Source: DSNY01 sp016861185 (GTDB taxonomy: Bacteria > Pseudomonadota > Gammaproteobacteria > Burkholderiales > Burkholderiaceae_F). Taken from it: 9,294 nucleotides of DNA. The stretch covers positions 1 through 9,294 of the forward strand of contig SZOR01000136.1 in the NCBI GenBank assembly GCA_030263275.1. The letters run 5' to 3'. Made by a program: the position numbers and the translations under genes. The notes under the pieces were generated by a model. The model was given only the letters and a program-made list of their open reading frames with translations. It made no database searches and was not told the DNA's origin. The number at the start of each line of letters is the position of its first letter. Within the stretch, counting starts at the first letter, position 1. Of the stretch, positions 1 through 6,208 are shown one piece after another.

Positions 1-397
1 GCTCAGCGCGGGCGGCGCGCGCCATGCGGCCGGCGCGCCACTTGGCGGCCGCGCCGCGCAGCGCGTCGGCCGCGAGATCGGCGAAGGCGCGCGCGATCTG
101 CGCAAACGAGGCGCGGTGCGGCGCATCGACGAACTGCGCAAGCGCCTCGCCCGCTTCGACCCGTGCGGCTGCTGGCGGCGCGCCGGACAGGTCGGCGGCG
201 CCGAAGCCGTTGGCGGCGACGGCGCGGCGCGCCCAGGCGTCGATCGCCGACGCGGCGAACACGCCGTCGTTGCTCGCCGCCGGCACGCGCGGCGCGGCCT
301 GCTTGACGCGGCCGAACACGGCCGGCATCGCGAGCACGTCGGACACGACGCTGCCGCCGCTGGCGGCGAATGACGCTTTCGATTCGATGGTGCGCAT
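1..397 (-). CDS. Unrecognised alanine-rich protein, 5' part (C-terminus beyond left edge)
   Basis: I do not recognise this protein. The frame is open from an ATG at 397 to the left edge, giving 132 residues without a stop. The start is supported by GGGAG ending about six bases before the ATG. The N-terminus reads MRTIESKASFAASGG, with no hydrophobic signal peptide or membrane segment. The rest is rich in Ala, Arg and Gly and looks helical, for example AQFVDAPHRASFAQIARAFA near residues 88-107, ending in a basic stretch (KWRAGRMARAARA). The amino-acid mix is plausible for a real soluble protein, whereas overlapping frames at this site are arginine-rich. It is transcribed away from the response regulator gene and shares its upstream region, so it could be a target of that regulator; this is inference only. 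Real gene likely, function unknown. Confidence 0.6.
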   Translation of the reverse strand, partial: MRTIESKASFAASGGSVVSDVLAMPAVFGRVKQAAPRVPAASNDGVFAASAIDAWARRAVAANGFGAADLSGAPPAAARVEAGEALAQFVDAPHRASFAQIARAFADLAADALRGAAAKWRAGRMARAARAE

Positions 398-478
398 CGT
401 CTTCTCCCGGTTCGTCCGCGACGGTCGCCGCGGCGTGGATGACGGTGCGCACTCTAGGCAGCGCCGGTATCGCGCCGC

Positions 479-515
479 TTTCAGTTCGGAATCAGTTGGT
501 ATCGCTGTGTAATCG
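479..515 (+). promoter_or_regulatory. Candidate response-regulator binding site upstream of the regulator gene
   Basis: TCAGTT occurs twice, at 481-486 and 492-497, exactly 11 bases apart, one helical turn. Tandem half-sites at this spacing are typical of OmpR/PhoB-family regulators. Downstream lie TATCGCTGTGT (500-510) and TGTAATCG (508-515). Near-matches of TTTCAGT, TATCGCTSTGT and TGTAAYCG recur before the kinase gene (1354-1380). With a start site predicted near 557 the elements sit at about -78 to -42. Autoregulation is inference. Confidence 0.35.
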
Positions 516-521
516 TGCGAA

Positions 522-550
522 TGGGCATGCGCGGGGCGCGTTCCTATAAT
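522..550 (+). promoter_or_regulatory. Sigma-70-like promoter of the regulator gene
   Basis: A perfect -10 hexamer TATAAT (545-550) lies 17 bases after TGGGCA (522-527), which matches four of six -35 consensus bases. In such GC-rich DNA a perfect -10 with ideal spacing is unlikely to be chance. Predicted start near 557, leaving a leader of about 55 bases. Confidence 0.6.
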
Positions 551-611
551 CGCCACCCGAACCCGACGCGAACCAGGAGCCGGGCCGCAGCGCAGAACCC
601 GGGAAACCGCG

Positions 612-1328
612 ATGGCCAACGGACGCGTGCTGATCGTCGACGACGACCCCGACGTGCGACAGATGCTGGCGACCTATCTCGCCGGGCACGACTACGCGGT
701 CGAGGCGGTGGAAAGCGGCGCGGCAATGCGTGCAGCGCTCCAACGGCAGGTGCCCGACGTCGTGCTGCTCGACGTAGGGCTGCCCGGCGAGGATGGGTTG
801 TCGCTGGCGCGCTTCCTGCGCGAACGCTACCGCGTCGGCATCATCATGGTCACCGCGGCCGACGGCGTGGTGGACCGCATCGTCGGACTCGAAGTCGGCG
901 CCGACGACTACATCGCCAAGCCGTTCGACCCGCGCGAGCTGCGCGCGCGCATCAAGAGCGTGCTGCGCCGGCTGCAGGGTGCGGCGGGGCCGGCGCCCGC
1001 GCAGCCGCAGGCTGCGCAGCGCGTGCGCATCGGCCGCTGCACGCTCGACCTGCGTTCGCGCCAGCTTTTCGACGTCGACGGGCGCGACGTGCCGATCACC
1101 GCGATGGAGTTCGACCTGCTGAAGACCTTCGTCGACCACCCGAACCAGGTGCTCACGCGCGACCGGCTGCTGACGCTGACGCGCAATCGCGAGTGGGAGC
1201 CGTTCGACCGCTCGATCGACATCCGCATCGCGCGGCTGCGGCGCAAGGTCGAGGCCGACCCGGAGAACCCGGCGTCGATCCGCACCGTGCGCGGTGCCGG
1301 CTACATGTTCGTACCGCCGGCCGGGTGA
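612..1328 (+). CDS. TorR/OmpR-type DNA-binding response regulator
   Basis: A 238-residue two-component response regulator: a phosphorylated receiver domain controls a winged-helix DNA-binding domain. The receiver covers residues 5-117, with acidic pocket D10-D12, phospho-acceptor D54 (in VVLLDVGLPG), switch T81 and invariant K103 (in IAKPFDP). A proline/alanine/glutamine linker (about 120-137) leads to a Trans_Reg_C winged helix (about 138-236) ending RTVRGAGYMFVP, the usual C-terminal hairpin. The stretch VGIIMVTAADGVVDRIVGLE followed by GADDY resembles E. coli TorR, as recalled, more than PhoB. The ATG at 612 is the only start in frame near the domain; its ribosome site is weak (GGGAAA, about six bases upstream). 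It lies 118 bases before the hybrid kinase, its probable partner. The family call is firm; the regulated pathway cannot be told from sequence, and TMAO control should not be assumed. Confidence 0.95.
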   Translation: MANGRVLIVDDDPDVRQMLATYLAGHDYAVEAVESGAAMRAALQRQVPDVVLLDVGLPGEDGLSLARFLRERYRVGIIMVTAADGVVDRIVGLEVGADDYIAKPFDPRELRARIKSVLRRLQGAAGPAPAQPQAAQRVRIGRCTLDLRSRQLFDVDGRDVPITAMEFDLLKTFVDHPNQVLTRDRLLTLTRNREWEPFDRSIDIRIARLRRKVEADPENPASIRTVRGAGYMFVPPAG

Positions 1329-1353
1329 CACCGCGCGCCGCGTTGCCGGCGCG

Positions 1354-1380
1354 TATCGCTCTGTTTCAGTCGTGTAACCG
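1354..1380 (+). promoter_or_regulatory. Candidate response-regulator binding site upstream of the kinase gene
   Basis: TATCGCTCTGT (1354-1364), TTTCAGT (1364-1370) and TGTAACCG (1373-1380) repeat motifs seen upstream of the regulator gene. TGT triplets at 1362 and 1373 are 11 bases apart. CTGTTTCAGT (1361-1370) distantly recalls the E. coli TorR box. The site would lie at about -65 to -39 of the candidate kinase promoter, which lacks a -35, as expected for activator dependence. Hypothesis only. Confidence 0.3.
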
Positions 1381-1397
1381 CGCTCCCCGGCGCCGCT

Positions 1398-1412
1398 GCG
1401 CGCTCCTACACT
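1398..1412 (+). promoter_or_regulatory. Candidate -10 region of the kinase promoter
   Basis: GCGCGCTCCTACACT contains TACACT (1407-1412), four of six -10 consensus bases. It matches 12 of 15 positions of the segment around the regulator's -10 (536-550). No -35 hexamer is visible 15-19 bases upstream. Predicted start near 1419, giving a leader of about 28 bases. Confidence 0.35.
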
Positions 1413-1446
1413 GGAACCGTCCCCACACCGGTCGCACCGACGCGCG

Positions 1447-4400
1447 ATGAACGACACCCAGCATCCGCCGCAGCCCGCCGGCACCGAGGTCGGATCGCTG
1501 CGCGACGTGCTCGCCAAGACCACCGCGGCGGCGCTGGCGGTGTCGAGCGCCGAGCCGGGTCGCGTGTTCGAGGACCTGGCGCACGCGCTCGCCCGCATCC
1601 TCGGCGTCGACGCCGCGCTGATCGCCGAGTTCAGCGACGCCGGCCGCACGCGCATGCGCACGCTGGCGACCGTACTCGACGGCCGCCTGCTGCGCTCCTT
1701 CGAATACGAAGTTGCGCTGACGCCGTGCCGCCACATCGTCGGCCGCGAATCGCGCTTCGTCGCCTCCGGCGTGCGACCGGAGTTCAGGCCGGGAACGATG
1801 TTCAGCGAGCTGGGCTTCGACTCGTACGCCGGCTACTCCCTGCTCGGCGCCGACGGCGCGCAGCTCGGCATCATCGTCGCGCTCGACCGCAAGCCGATGA
1901 CCGATCGCCCGCTGACGGAGGCGCTGCTGAAGATCTTCGCGGTGCGCGCCGCCGCGGAGATCGAGCGCGGCCGCGCCGAGGCGAGCTATCGCGCGATCTT
2001 CGACGCCGCCGAGGACGCGATCTTCATCCACGACTGGGAAACCGGCGCGATCGTCGACGTCAACGACAAGGCCGCACAGGTCTACGGCTACACGCGCGAG
2101 CAGATGCGCACGCTGCGCGTCGCCGACTTCAGCTCGGGCGAGCCGCCGTACACGGAAGAGGACGCGCTGCGCTGGATCGCACTGGCGCGCCGGGGCCAGC
2201 CGGTGCGCTTCGAGTGGCGCCGCCGCAACCGCGACGGCAGCCTGCACTGGGACGAGGTGTGTCTGAAGCCGGTGCAGATCGCCGGCCGCCCGCACGTCCT
2301 CGCCTTCACGCGCGAGATCACCGAACGCAAGGCCGCGCTCGAGGCGCTCGCGCAGCGCGAAGAGCAGTACCGCGAGATCTTCAACGCCAGCGCCGACGCG
2401 CTCGTGCTGTGGAGTCCGGAGCTGCGGATCGTCGACGTCAATCCGGCATTCCTGCGCGTCTACGGCTTCACGCGCGAGCAGATCGTCGGCCAGAGCTATC
2501 CGGAGCACTTCCCGCGCGACTACGTCGGTGCACGGCTGCAGTTGGTCCGCCGCGCGCTGGCCGGCGACACCTGCGAGCTGCAGACGCGCGCCTATCGCGC
2601 CGACGGCACGCCGTTCGACGTCGAGCTGCGCGTGATCCCGATCCGCCACCGCGGCGAGCCGCACGTGCTGGCGATCGCGCGCGACATCACCGAACGGCGC
2701 CGCGCCGAGGACGCGCTGCGCGCGAGCGAGGCGCGCTACCGGCTGCTGTTCGAAACCGAGTCCGACGCGATCGTGCTGGTCGACGCCGAGTCGCTGCGGC
2801 TCGTCGACGCCAACCAGGCCGCGGTCGAGATGTACGGCTATCCGCGCGAAGAACTGCTGACGAAAACCGCGCTCGACGTATCGACCGACCCGGAGTCGAC
2901 CGCGGCGTCGATCCGCAACAGCACCGGCGCGATCAGCATCCCGCTGCGCTGGCACCGCCGCCGCGACGGCAGCGTATTCCCGGTCGAGATCAAGGCCAAC
3001 CGGCTCGTGCTCGGCGGCCGCAAGACCGTCGTCGCGGCGATCCGCGACATCACCGAGCGGCGCGATCGCGAAGAAGCCCTGCGCCGCAGCGAAGCGCGGC
3101 TGCGCGCGACCGTCGAAGCGGCCTTCGACTGTGTCGTCGGTATGGACGCCGAAGGACGCATCGTCGAGTTCAATGCCGCCGCGGAACGCACGTTCGGCTA
3201 CGCGCGTGACCAGGTGATCGGGCAGCCGCTCGCCGACCGCCTGATCCCGCCGGCGCAGCGCGCCGCCCACGTCGCCGGCATGGCGCGCTACGCGGCGACC
3301 GGCGAAGGCCCCTATCTCGGCCGCCGCATTGAAACGGTGGCGATGCGGGCCGACGGCACCGAGTTCCCGGTCGAGCTGTCGATCGCCGAGGCGCACGGCG
3401 CGCAGGAACGCATCTTCGTCGGCTACCTGCGCGACATCACCGACCGCAAGCGCGCCGAACAGGCGCTACGCGCGAGCGAGGAGCAGTACCGCGCGATCTT
3501 CAACGCGTCGGCCGACGCGATGGTGCTGCGCGACGCCGAGCTGCGGCTGGTCGACGCCAACGCCGCCTTCCTGGCGCGCCATGGCGTCCGGCGCGAGGAT
3601 GTCATCGGCCGCGCCGAGATGGCATTCATCACCCCCGGCAGCGCGCCCGGCGTCGAGCGGCTGTTGCGCGAGGCGCTCGCCGGCCGCAGCGGCGCAGTCG
3701 AGGCGCAAACGATCGCCCACGACGGCGCCGTGCTCGACGTCGAGGTGCGCGCCGTGCCGATGCAGTACCGCGGGCGGCCGCACGTGCTGGCGATCGGACG
3801 CGACATTACCGACCGCAAGCGCGCCGAGCAGGCGCTGCGCGCGAGCGAGGAGCAGTACCGCACGGTCTTCAACGCATCGGCCGACGCGTTGATCCTGTGG
3901 GACTCGCAGTTGCGCCGGGTCGACGTCAACCCGGCCTACGAACGGATCTTCGGCTGGGCGCGCGAAGAGGTCGTCGGGCAGCGGTTCGAGCACCGCAACG
4001 TCCCGCGCGAATACGCAGATCGCCGGCTCGCGCTGGTGCGGCGCGCGCTCGCCGGCGAGATGTGCCACGCCGAACTCGAATCGGTGCGCAAGAACGGCGA
4101 ACGCTTCCGCGCCGAGATCCACGTGATCCCGATCCGCTATCGCGGCGAGCCGCACGTGCTCGCGATCGTGCGCGACATCACCGAGCGCCGCCGCGCCGAC
4201 GAGGAACGCGCGCGGCTCGAGGCGCAGCTTCGCCAGGCGCAGAAGATGGAGGCGATCGGGCAGTTGACCGGCGGCATCGCGCACGACTTCAACAACATCC
4301 TGGCGAGCATCATGGGCTACGTCGTGCTCGCCGAGGAGCGCGCGCAGGACGCGGGCGACGACAAGACCGCCGGCTACCTGGAGCACGCGCTCGACTCGTG

Positions 4401-5382
4401 CCGGCGCGCGCGTGACCTGATCCAGCAGATGCTGACGTTCTCGCGCGGTCGCCGCGGCGAGCCGCGTCCGCTGAAGCTGTGCGAACTCGTGCAGGACGCC
4501 GCCCCGCTGCTGCGTTCGTCGATGCCGTCGACGATCGCGCTGGACTTCGACTGCGACCGCGACGCCCCGCCGGTGCTCGCCGACGAGATCCAGGCCGGTC
4601 AGGTGCTGCTGAACCTCGCGATCAACGCGCGCGACGCCATCGGCACGACCGGCACGCTGCGCATCGGCGTGCGGCCGCTGCACGCAAGCGGGCTCGTTTG
4701 CACGAGTTGCCGGCGCACCGTCGACGGCCGTTTCGTCGAGCTGGCCGTAGCCGACGACGGCTGCGGGATCGAGCCGGCGGTCGTCGATCGGATCTTCGAA
4801 CCGTTTTTTTCGACGAAAGACACCGGCAAAGGCAGCGGCATGGGACTGTCGATGGTGCACGGGATCGTGCACGAACACGGCGGCCATGTCGTCGTCGAAA
4901 CCGCGCCCGGCCGCGGCTCGGTGTTCCGCGTGCTGCTGCCGGCGCTGCTCGGCGACGACGTCGGCGCGTCGGCGGAACCCGCCGCCCGCCGCGCGGCGAA
5001 GGCGCGCAAACTGCGCGGCCGCGTGCTGCTGGTCGACGACGAGGATTCGGTCCGCAACGTGATGCAGGAACGCCTGCGGACCTGGGGCCTGGACGTGGAG
5101 GTCGCGTCCGACGCGGCGACCGCGCGCGCCGCCTTCGACGCCGCCGGCGCCGCGATCGACGCGGTGATCACCGACCAGACGATGCCGCACGAAACGGGGC
5201 TGGACCTCGCGCGCGCGCTGCGCTCCCGCCGCGCCGACCTGCCGGTGATCCTGTACACCGGCTACGCGGACGAGCTGACCGCCGCGCAGGCGCAGGCCGC
5301 CGGTGTGCGCCTGCTGCTGCGCAAGCCGGTCGAGCCGGCCGAACTGCGCGCGGCGCTGGAGCGCGTGCTGCCGGCGGAGTGA
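1447..5382 (+). CDS. Soluble multi-PAS hybrid sensor histidine kinase (GAF-PAS x6-HisKA-HATPase-REC)
   Basis: A 1311-residue hybrid kinase that autophosphorylates a histidine using ATP and can pass the phosphate to its own receiver domain. Order: GAF-like domain (about 22-175); six PAS/PAC units beginning near residues 180, 307, 430, 551, 680 and 803, each opening with YR.IF-type residues and closing with RDITER/DRK; dimerisation helix with phospho-acceptor H946 in GGIAHDFNNIL; ATPase domain with N-box N1056/N1060 (NLAINARDAI), G1 box DDGCGI (D1103/D1104), F-box EPFF and G2 box GKGSGMGLS (1127-1135); receiver about 1193-1309 with D1197/D1198, phospho-acceptor D1243, T1271 and K1293. No membrane segment or signal peptide is seen, so sensing should be cytoplasmic. 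No HPt domain is present. VCTSC, a CxxC pair, precedes the G1 box. The ATG at 1447 has no clear Shine-Dalgarno but no better start exists nearby. The ligands of the PAS domains are not evident. It is the likely partner of the upstream regulator. Confidence 0.95.
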   Translation: MNDTQHPPQPAGTEVGSLRDVLAKTTAAALAVSSAEPGRVFEDLAHALARILGVDAALIAEFSDAGRTRMRTLATVLDGRLLRSFEYEVALTPCRHIVGRESRFVASGVRPEFRPGTMFSELGFDSYAGYSLLGADGAQLGIIVALDRKPMTDRPLTEALLKIFAVRAAAEIERGRAEASYRAIFDAAEDAIFIHDWETGAIVDVNDKAAQVYGYTREQMRTLRVADFSSGEPPYTEEDALRWIALARRGQPVRFEWRRRNRDGSLHWDEVCLKPVQIAGRPHVLAFTREITERKAALEALAQREEQYREIFNASADALVLWSPELRIVDVNPAFLRVYGFTREQIVGQSYPEHFPRDYVGARLQLVRRALAGDTCELQTRAYRADGTPFDVELRVIPIRHRGEPHVLAIARDITERRRAEDALRASEARYRLLFETESDAIVLVDAESLRLVDANQAAVEMYGYPREELLTKTALDVSTDPESTAASIRNSTGAISIPLRWHRRRDGSVFPVEIKANRLVLGGRKTVVAAIRDITERRDREEALRRSEARLRATVEAAFDCVVGMDAEGRIVEFNAAAERTFGYARDQVIGQPLADRLIPPAQRAAHVAGMARYAATGEGPYLGRRIETVAMRADGTEFPVELSIAEAHGAQERIFVGYLRDITDRKRAEQALRASEEQYRAIFNASADAMVLRDAELRLVDANAAFLARHGVRREDVIGRAEMAFITPGSAPGVERLLREALAGRSGAVEAQTIAHDGAVLDVEVRAVPMQYRGRPHVLAIGRDITDRKRAEQALRASEEQYRTVFNASADALILWDSQLRRVDVNPAYERIFGWAREEVVGQRFEHRNVPREYADRRLALVRRALAGEMCHAELESVRKNGERFRAEIHVIPIRYRGEPHVLAIVRDITERRRADEERARLEAQLRQAQKMEAIGQLTGGIAHDFNNILASIMGYVVLAEERAQDAGDDKTAGYLEHALDSCRRARDLIQQMLTFSRGRRGEPRPLKLCELVQDAAPLLRSSMPSTIALDFDCDRDAPPVLADEIQAGQVLLNLAINARDAIGTTGTLRIGVRPLHASGLVCTSCRRTVDGRFVELAVADDGCGIEPAVVDRIFEPFFSTKDTGKGSGMGLSMVHGIVHEHGGHVVVETAPGRGSVFRVLLPALLGDDVGASAEPAARRAAKARKLRGRVLLVDDEDSVRNVMQERLRTWGLDVEVASDAATARAAFDAAGAAIDAVITDQTMPHETGLDLARALRSRRADLPVILYTGYADELTAAQAQAAGVRLLLRKPVEPAELRAALERVLPAE
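3442..3519 (+). repeat. Intragenic direct repeat, copy A (PAS4/PAS5 junction)
   Basis: This 78-base stretch encodes the end of PAS4, the linker helix and the start of PAS5. It matches 3811-3888 at 73 of 78 bases, 369 bases (123 codons) apart. The encoded residues run DRKRAEQALRASEEQYR and on to NASADA. Part of the in-frame PAS duplication within the kinase. Confidence 0.85.
3811..3888 (+). repeat. Intragenic direct repeat, copy B (PAS5/PAS6 junction)
   Basis: Second copy of the 78-base repeat at 3442-3519, with five differences: synonymous at three codons, while the other two give A to T and I to V. A further 60-base near-match (five differences) joins the end of PAS2 (2650-2709) with the end of PAS6 (4141-4200), so PAS6 resembles PAS5 at its start and PAS2 at its end. 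Confidence 0.85.
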
Positions 5383-5409
5383 CCGGGGCGCGGCGTTGCT
5401 TCATCCAAG

Positions 5410-5446
5410 CTCGTCCCCCTTCTGTAAAGGGGGACGGGAGGGGGAA
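5410..5446 (+). repeat. C5/G5 palindromic intergenic repeat, copy 1
   Basis: A hairpin of GTCCCCCTT (5413-5421) and AAGGGGGAC (5427-5435) with a five-base loop, followed by GGGAGGGGGA. It matches copy 2 at 35 of 36 bases. It lies 27 bases after the kinase stop and could terminate transcription, but no T-run follows. Short peptides with PFCKGG-type residues read from it are spurious. Confidence 0.85.
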
Positions 5447-5456
5447 TCCGATTCAC

Positions 5457-5473
5457 ACGCACCGAAGGTGCGT
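5457..5473. other. Short hairpin between repeat copies 1 and 2
   Basis: ACGCACC (5457-5463) and GGTGCGT (5467-5473) form a perfect seven-base-pair stem with a GAA loop. It lies in the spacer between two palindromic repeats. Function unknown. Confidence 0.5.
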
Positions 5474-5478
5474 CCGTT

Positions 5479-5517
5479 CTCGTCCCCCTTTTGTAAAGGG
5501 GGACGGGAGGGGGATTT
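5479..5517 (+). repeat. C5/G5 palindromic intergenic repeat, copy 2
   Basis: Same orientation as copy 1 and 69 bases downstream of it. The stem is GTCCCCCTTT paired with AAAGGGGGAC, ten base pairs around a TGT loop (5482-5504), followed by GGGAGGGGGATTT. It is a near-complete copy and the best reference copy in this window. Confidence 0.85.
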
Positions 5518-5544
5518 CACAGCGTCGGCCTGCGGGCGATCGAG

Positions 5545-5578
5545 AAATCCCCCCTGCCCCCCTTTTTCAAAGGGGGGC
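5545..5578 (-). repeat. C5/G5 palindromic intergenic repeat, copy 3 (inverted)
   Basis: It begins AAATCCCCCC on the plus strand, the reverse complement of the end of copy 2, so it is inverted. The stem is GCCCCCCTTT (5556-5565) with AAAGGGGGGC (5569-5578), ten base pairs with a TTC loop. It faces copies 1 and 2, allowing a larger fold between them. No T-run follows on either strand. Confidence 0.8.
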
Positions 5579-5595
5579 TCAGGCGGTGGCCGGCT

Positions 5596-5617
5596 GCCCC
5601 CCCTTTTTCAAACGGGG
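5596..5617 (-). repeat. C5/G5 palindromic intergenic repeat, copy 4 (degenerate)
   Basis: GCCCCCCCTTTTTCAAAC followed by GGGG resembles the hairpin core of copy 3, but the right arm is interrupted by a C and shortened to four G. The flanking AAATCCCCC arm is missing. It ends 17 bases from the stop of the leftward macrodomain gene. Confidence 0.65.
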
Positions 5618-5633
5618 TTCGGACCGTGGGCGG

Positions 5634-6179
5634 CTATGTTGCTGAACGACGTTGGTGCTCAGCCAGCGCGCGAGCAAACGCGTCGTGCGTTTCGCTGCCG
5701 AAGCAGGTGAAGACGATGCGCTCGATCGAAGGCGCGCGCGGCAGCGCGTCGATCACCGCGCTGAGCGCGACCCGGGCGGCCTCTTCGATCGGGTAGCCGA
5801 AGATGCCGCACGAGATCGCGGGAAACGCGATCGAGCGCAGCTCGTTCGCCTGCGCCAGCGCGAGCGAGCAAACGTAGCAGCTTCGCAGCTTGTCGGCCTC
5901 GCCGCGCGTGCCGCCGTGCCACACCGGGCCGACCGCGTGGATCACGTGCTTGGCGGTCAGCCGGTAGCCGCGGGTGATTTTCGCGTCGCCGGTCGCACAG
6001 CCGCCGAGCGTTGCGCACTCCGTGGCGAGCTGCGGCCCGGCGGCGCGATGGATCGCACCGCACACGCCGCCGCCGGGCGCGAGGCTTTCGTTGGCGGCGT
6101 TGACGATCGCGTCGACCGCGAGCTGCGTGATGTCGGCCTGCAGCACCTCGATGCGCACGCCGCCGATCGTCGGTTCCAT
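5634..6179 (-). CDS. Macrodomain protein (YmdB/MacroD-like, putative O-acetyl-ADP-ribose deacetylase)
   Basis: A 181-residue single macrodomain, close to the length of E. coli YmdB (177). Proteins of this group bind ADP-ribose and hydrolyse O-acetyl-ADP-ribose or remove mono-ADP-ribose from proteins; YmdB also inhibits RNase III. Visible motifs: QADITQLAVDAIVNAANESL (residues 14-33; D16 should contact adenine, N27 and N30 lie in the catalytic loop), GGGVCGAIHRAAG (36-48), VIHAVGPVW (79-87) and FPAISCGIFGYP (119-130), which wraps the phosphates. YmdB has Asp (D35) where this protein has C40, so activity may differ. I chose the ATG at 6179 because GGAGG (6188-6192) lies eight bases upstream; a GTG at 6206 is also in frame but has no such support. 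It is the last of the leftward genes, 125 bases after the ATPase stop, and converges on the kinase gene across the repeat cluster. Confidence 0.92.
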   Translation of the reverse strand: MEPTIGGVRIEVLQADITQLAVDAIVNAANESLAPGGGVCGAIHRAAGPQLATECATLGGCATGDAKITRGYRLTAKHVIHAVGPVWHGGTRGEADKLRSCYVCSLALAQANELRSIAFPAISCGIFGYPIEEAARVALSAVIDALPRAPSIERIVFTCFGSETHDAFARALAEHQRRSAT

Positions 6180-6187
6180 CGACTCAT

Positions 6188-6192
6188 CCTCC
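6188..6192 (-). promoter_or_regulatory. Ribosome-binding site of the macrodomain gene
   Basis: GGAGG on the minus strand, eight bases before the ATG at 6179. It decides this start over the upstream in-frame GTG at 6206. Confidence 0.8.
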
Positions 6193-6208
6193 GGAAGCGG
6201 CCGCACCG

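Larger units (their letters stand above)
398..611. promoter_or_regulatory. Divergent intergenic control region
   Basis: This 214-base gap separates two divergently transcribed genes and holds a sigma-70-like promoter for the rightward gene (522-550), candidate regulator half-sites (479-515) and a poor candidate leftward -10, TAGAGT, on the minus strand at 451-456 with no recognisable -35. If that leftward -10 is used, the half-sites would lie just upstream of its -35 position, as expected for an activator. The leftward part is speculative. Confidence 0.4.

Noticed and set aside
4804..4810. Run of seven T inside the kinase (codons TTT TTT TCG) as a possible slippage or frameshift site
   Set aside because: It encodes the conserved F-box residues EPFFS, and a shift would lose the G2 box and receiver and run into arginine-rich sequence. 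No alternative product looks functional. It is merely unusual codon use in this GC-rich gene.
1366..5190. Long open frames on the minus strand opposite the hybrid kinase (1366-3396 and 3466-5190)
   Set aside because: They mirror the kinase codons, are rich in Arg, Ala, Asp and Val in a low-complexity pattern, and show no domain. Very high GC at third positions removes stops from the opposite strand. The kinase frame has full domain support.
5413..5578. The repeat hairpins as classical rho-independent terminators
   Set aside because: None is followed by a T-run on either strand; G-rich sequence or mixed sequence follows the stems. A termination role remains possible but is not shown by sequence.
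5410..5617. The repeat cluster as a CRISPR array
   Set aside because: The units are not evenly spaced, occur in both orientations, differ in length, and have no unique spacers of constant size.
5303..5710. Small open frames across the repeat cluster encoding PFCKGG- and PPFSKGG-type peptides
   Set aside because: These peptides are translations of the C-run/G-run palindromic repeats and recur wherever such repeats occur; there is no ribosome site or independent support.
6180..6206. GTG at 6206 as start of the macrodomain protein
   Set aside because: It would place the GGAGG Shine-Dalgarno inside the coding region and add nine residues with no family counterpart; the ATG at 6179 fits both the spacing and the YmdB length.
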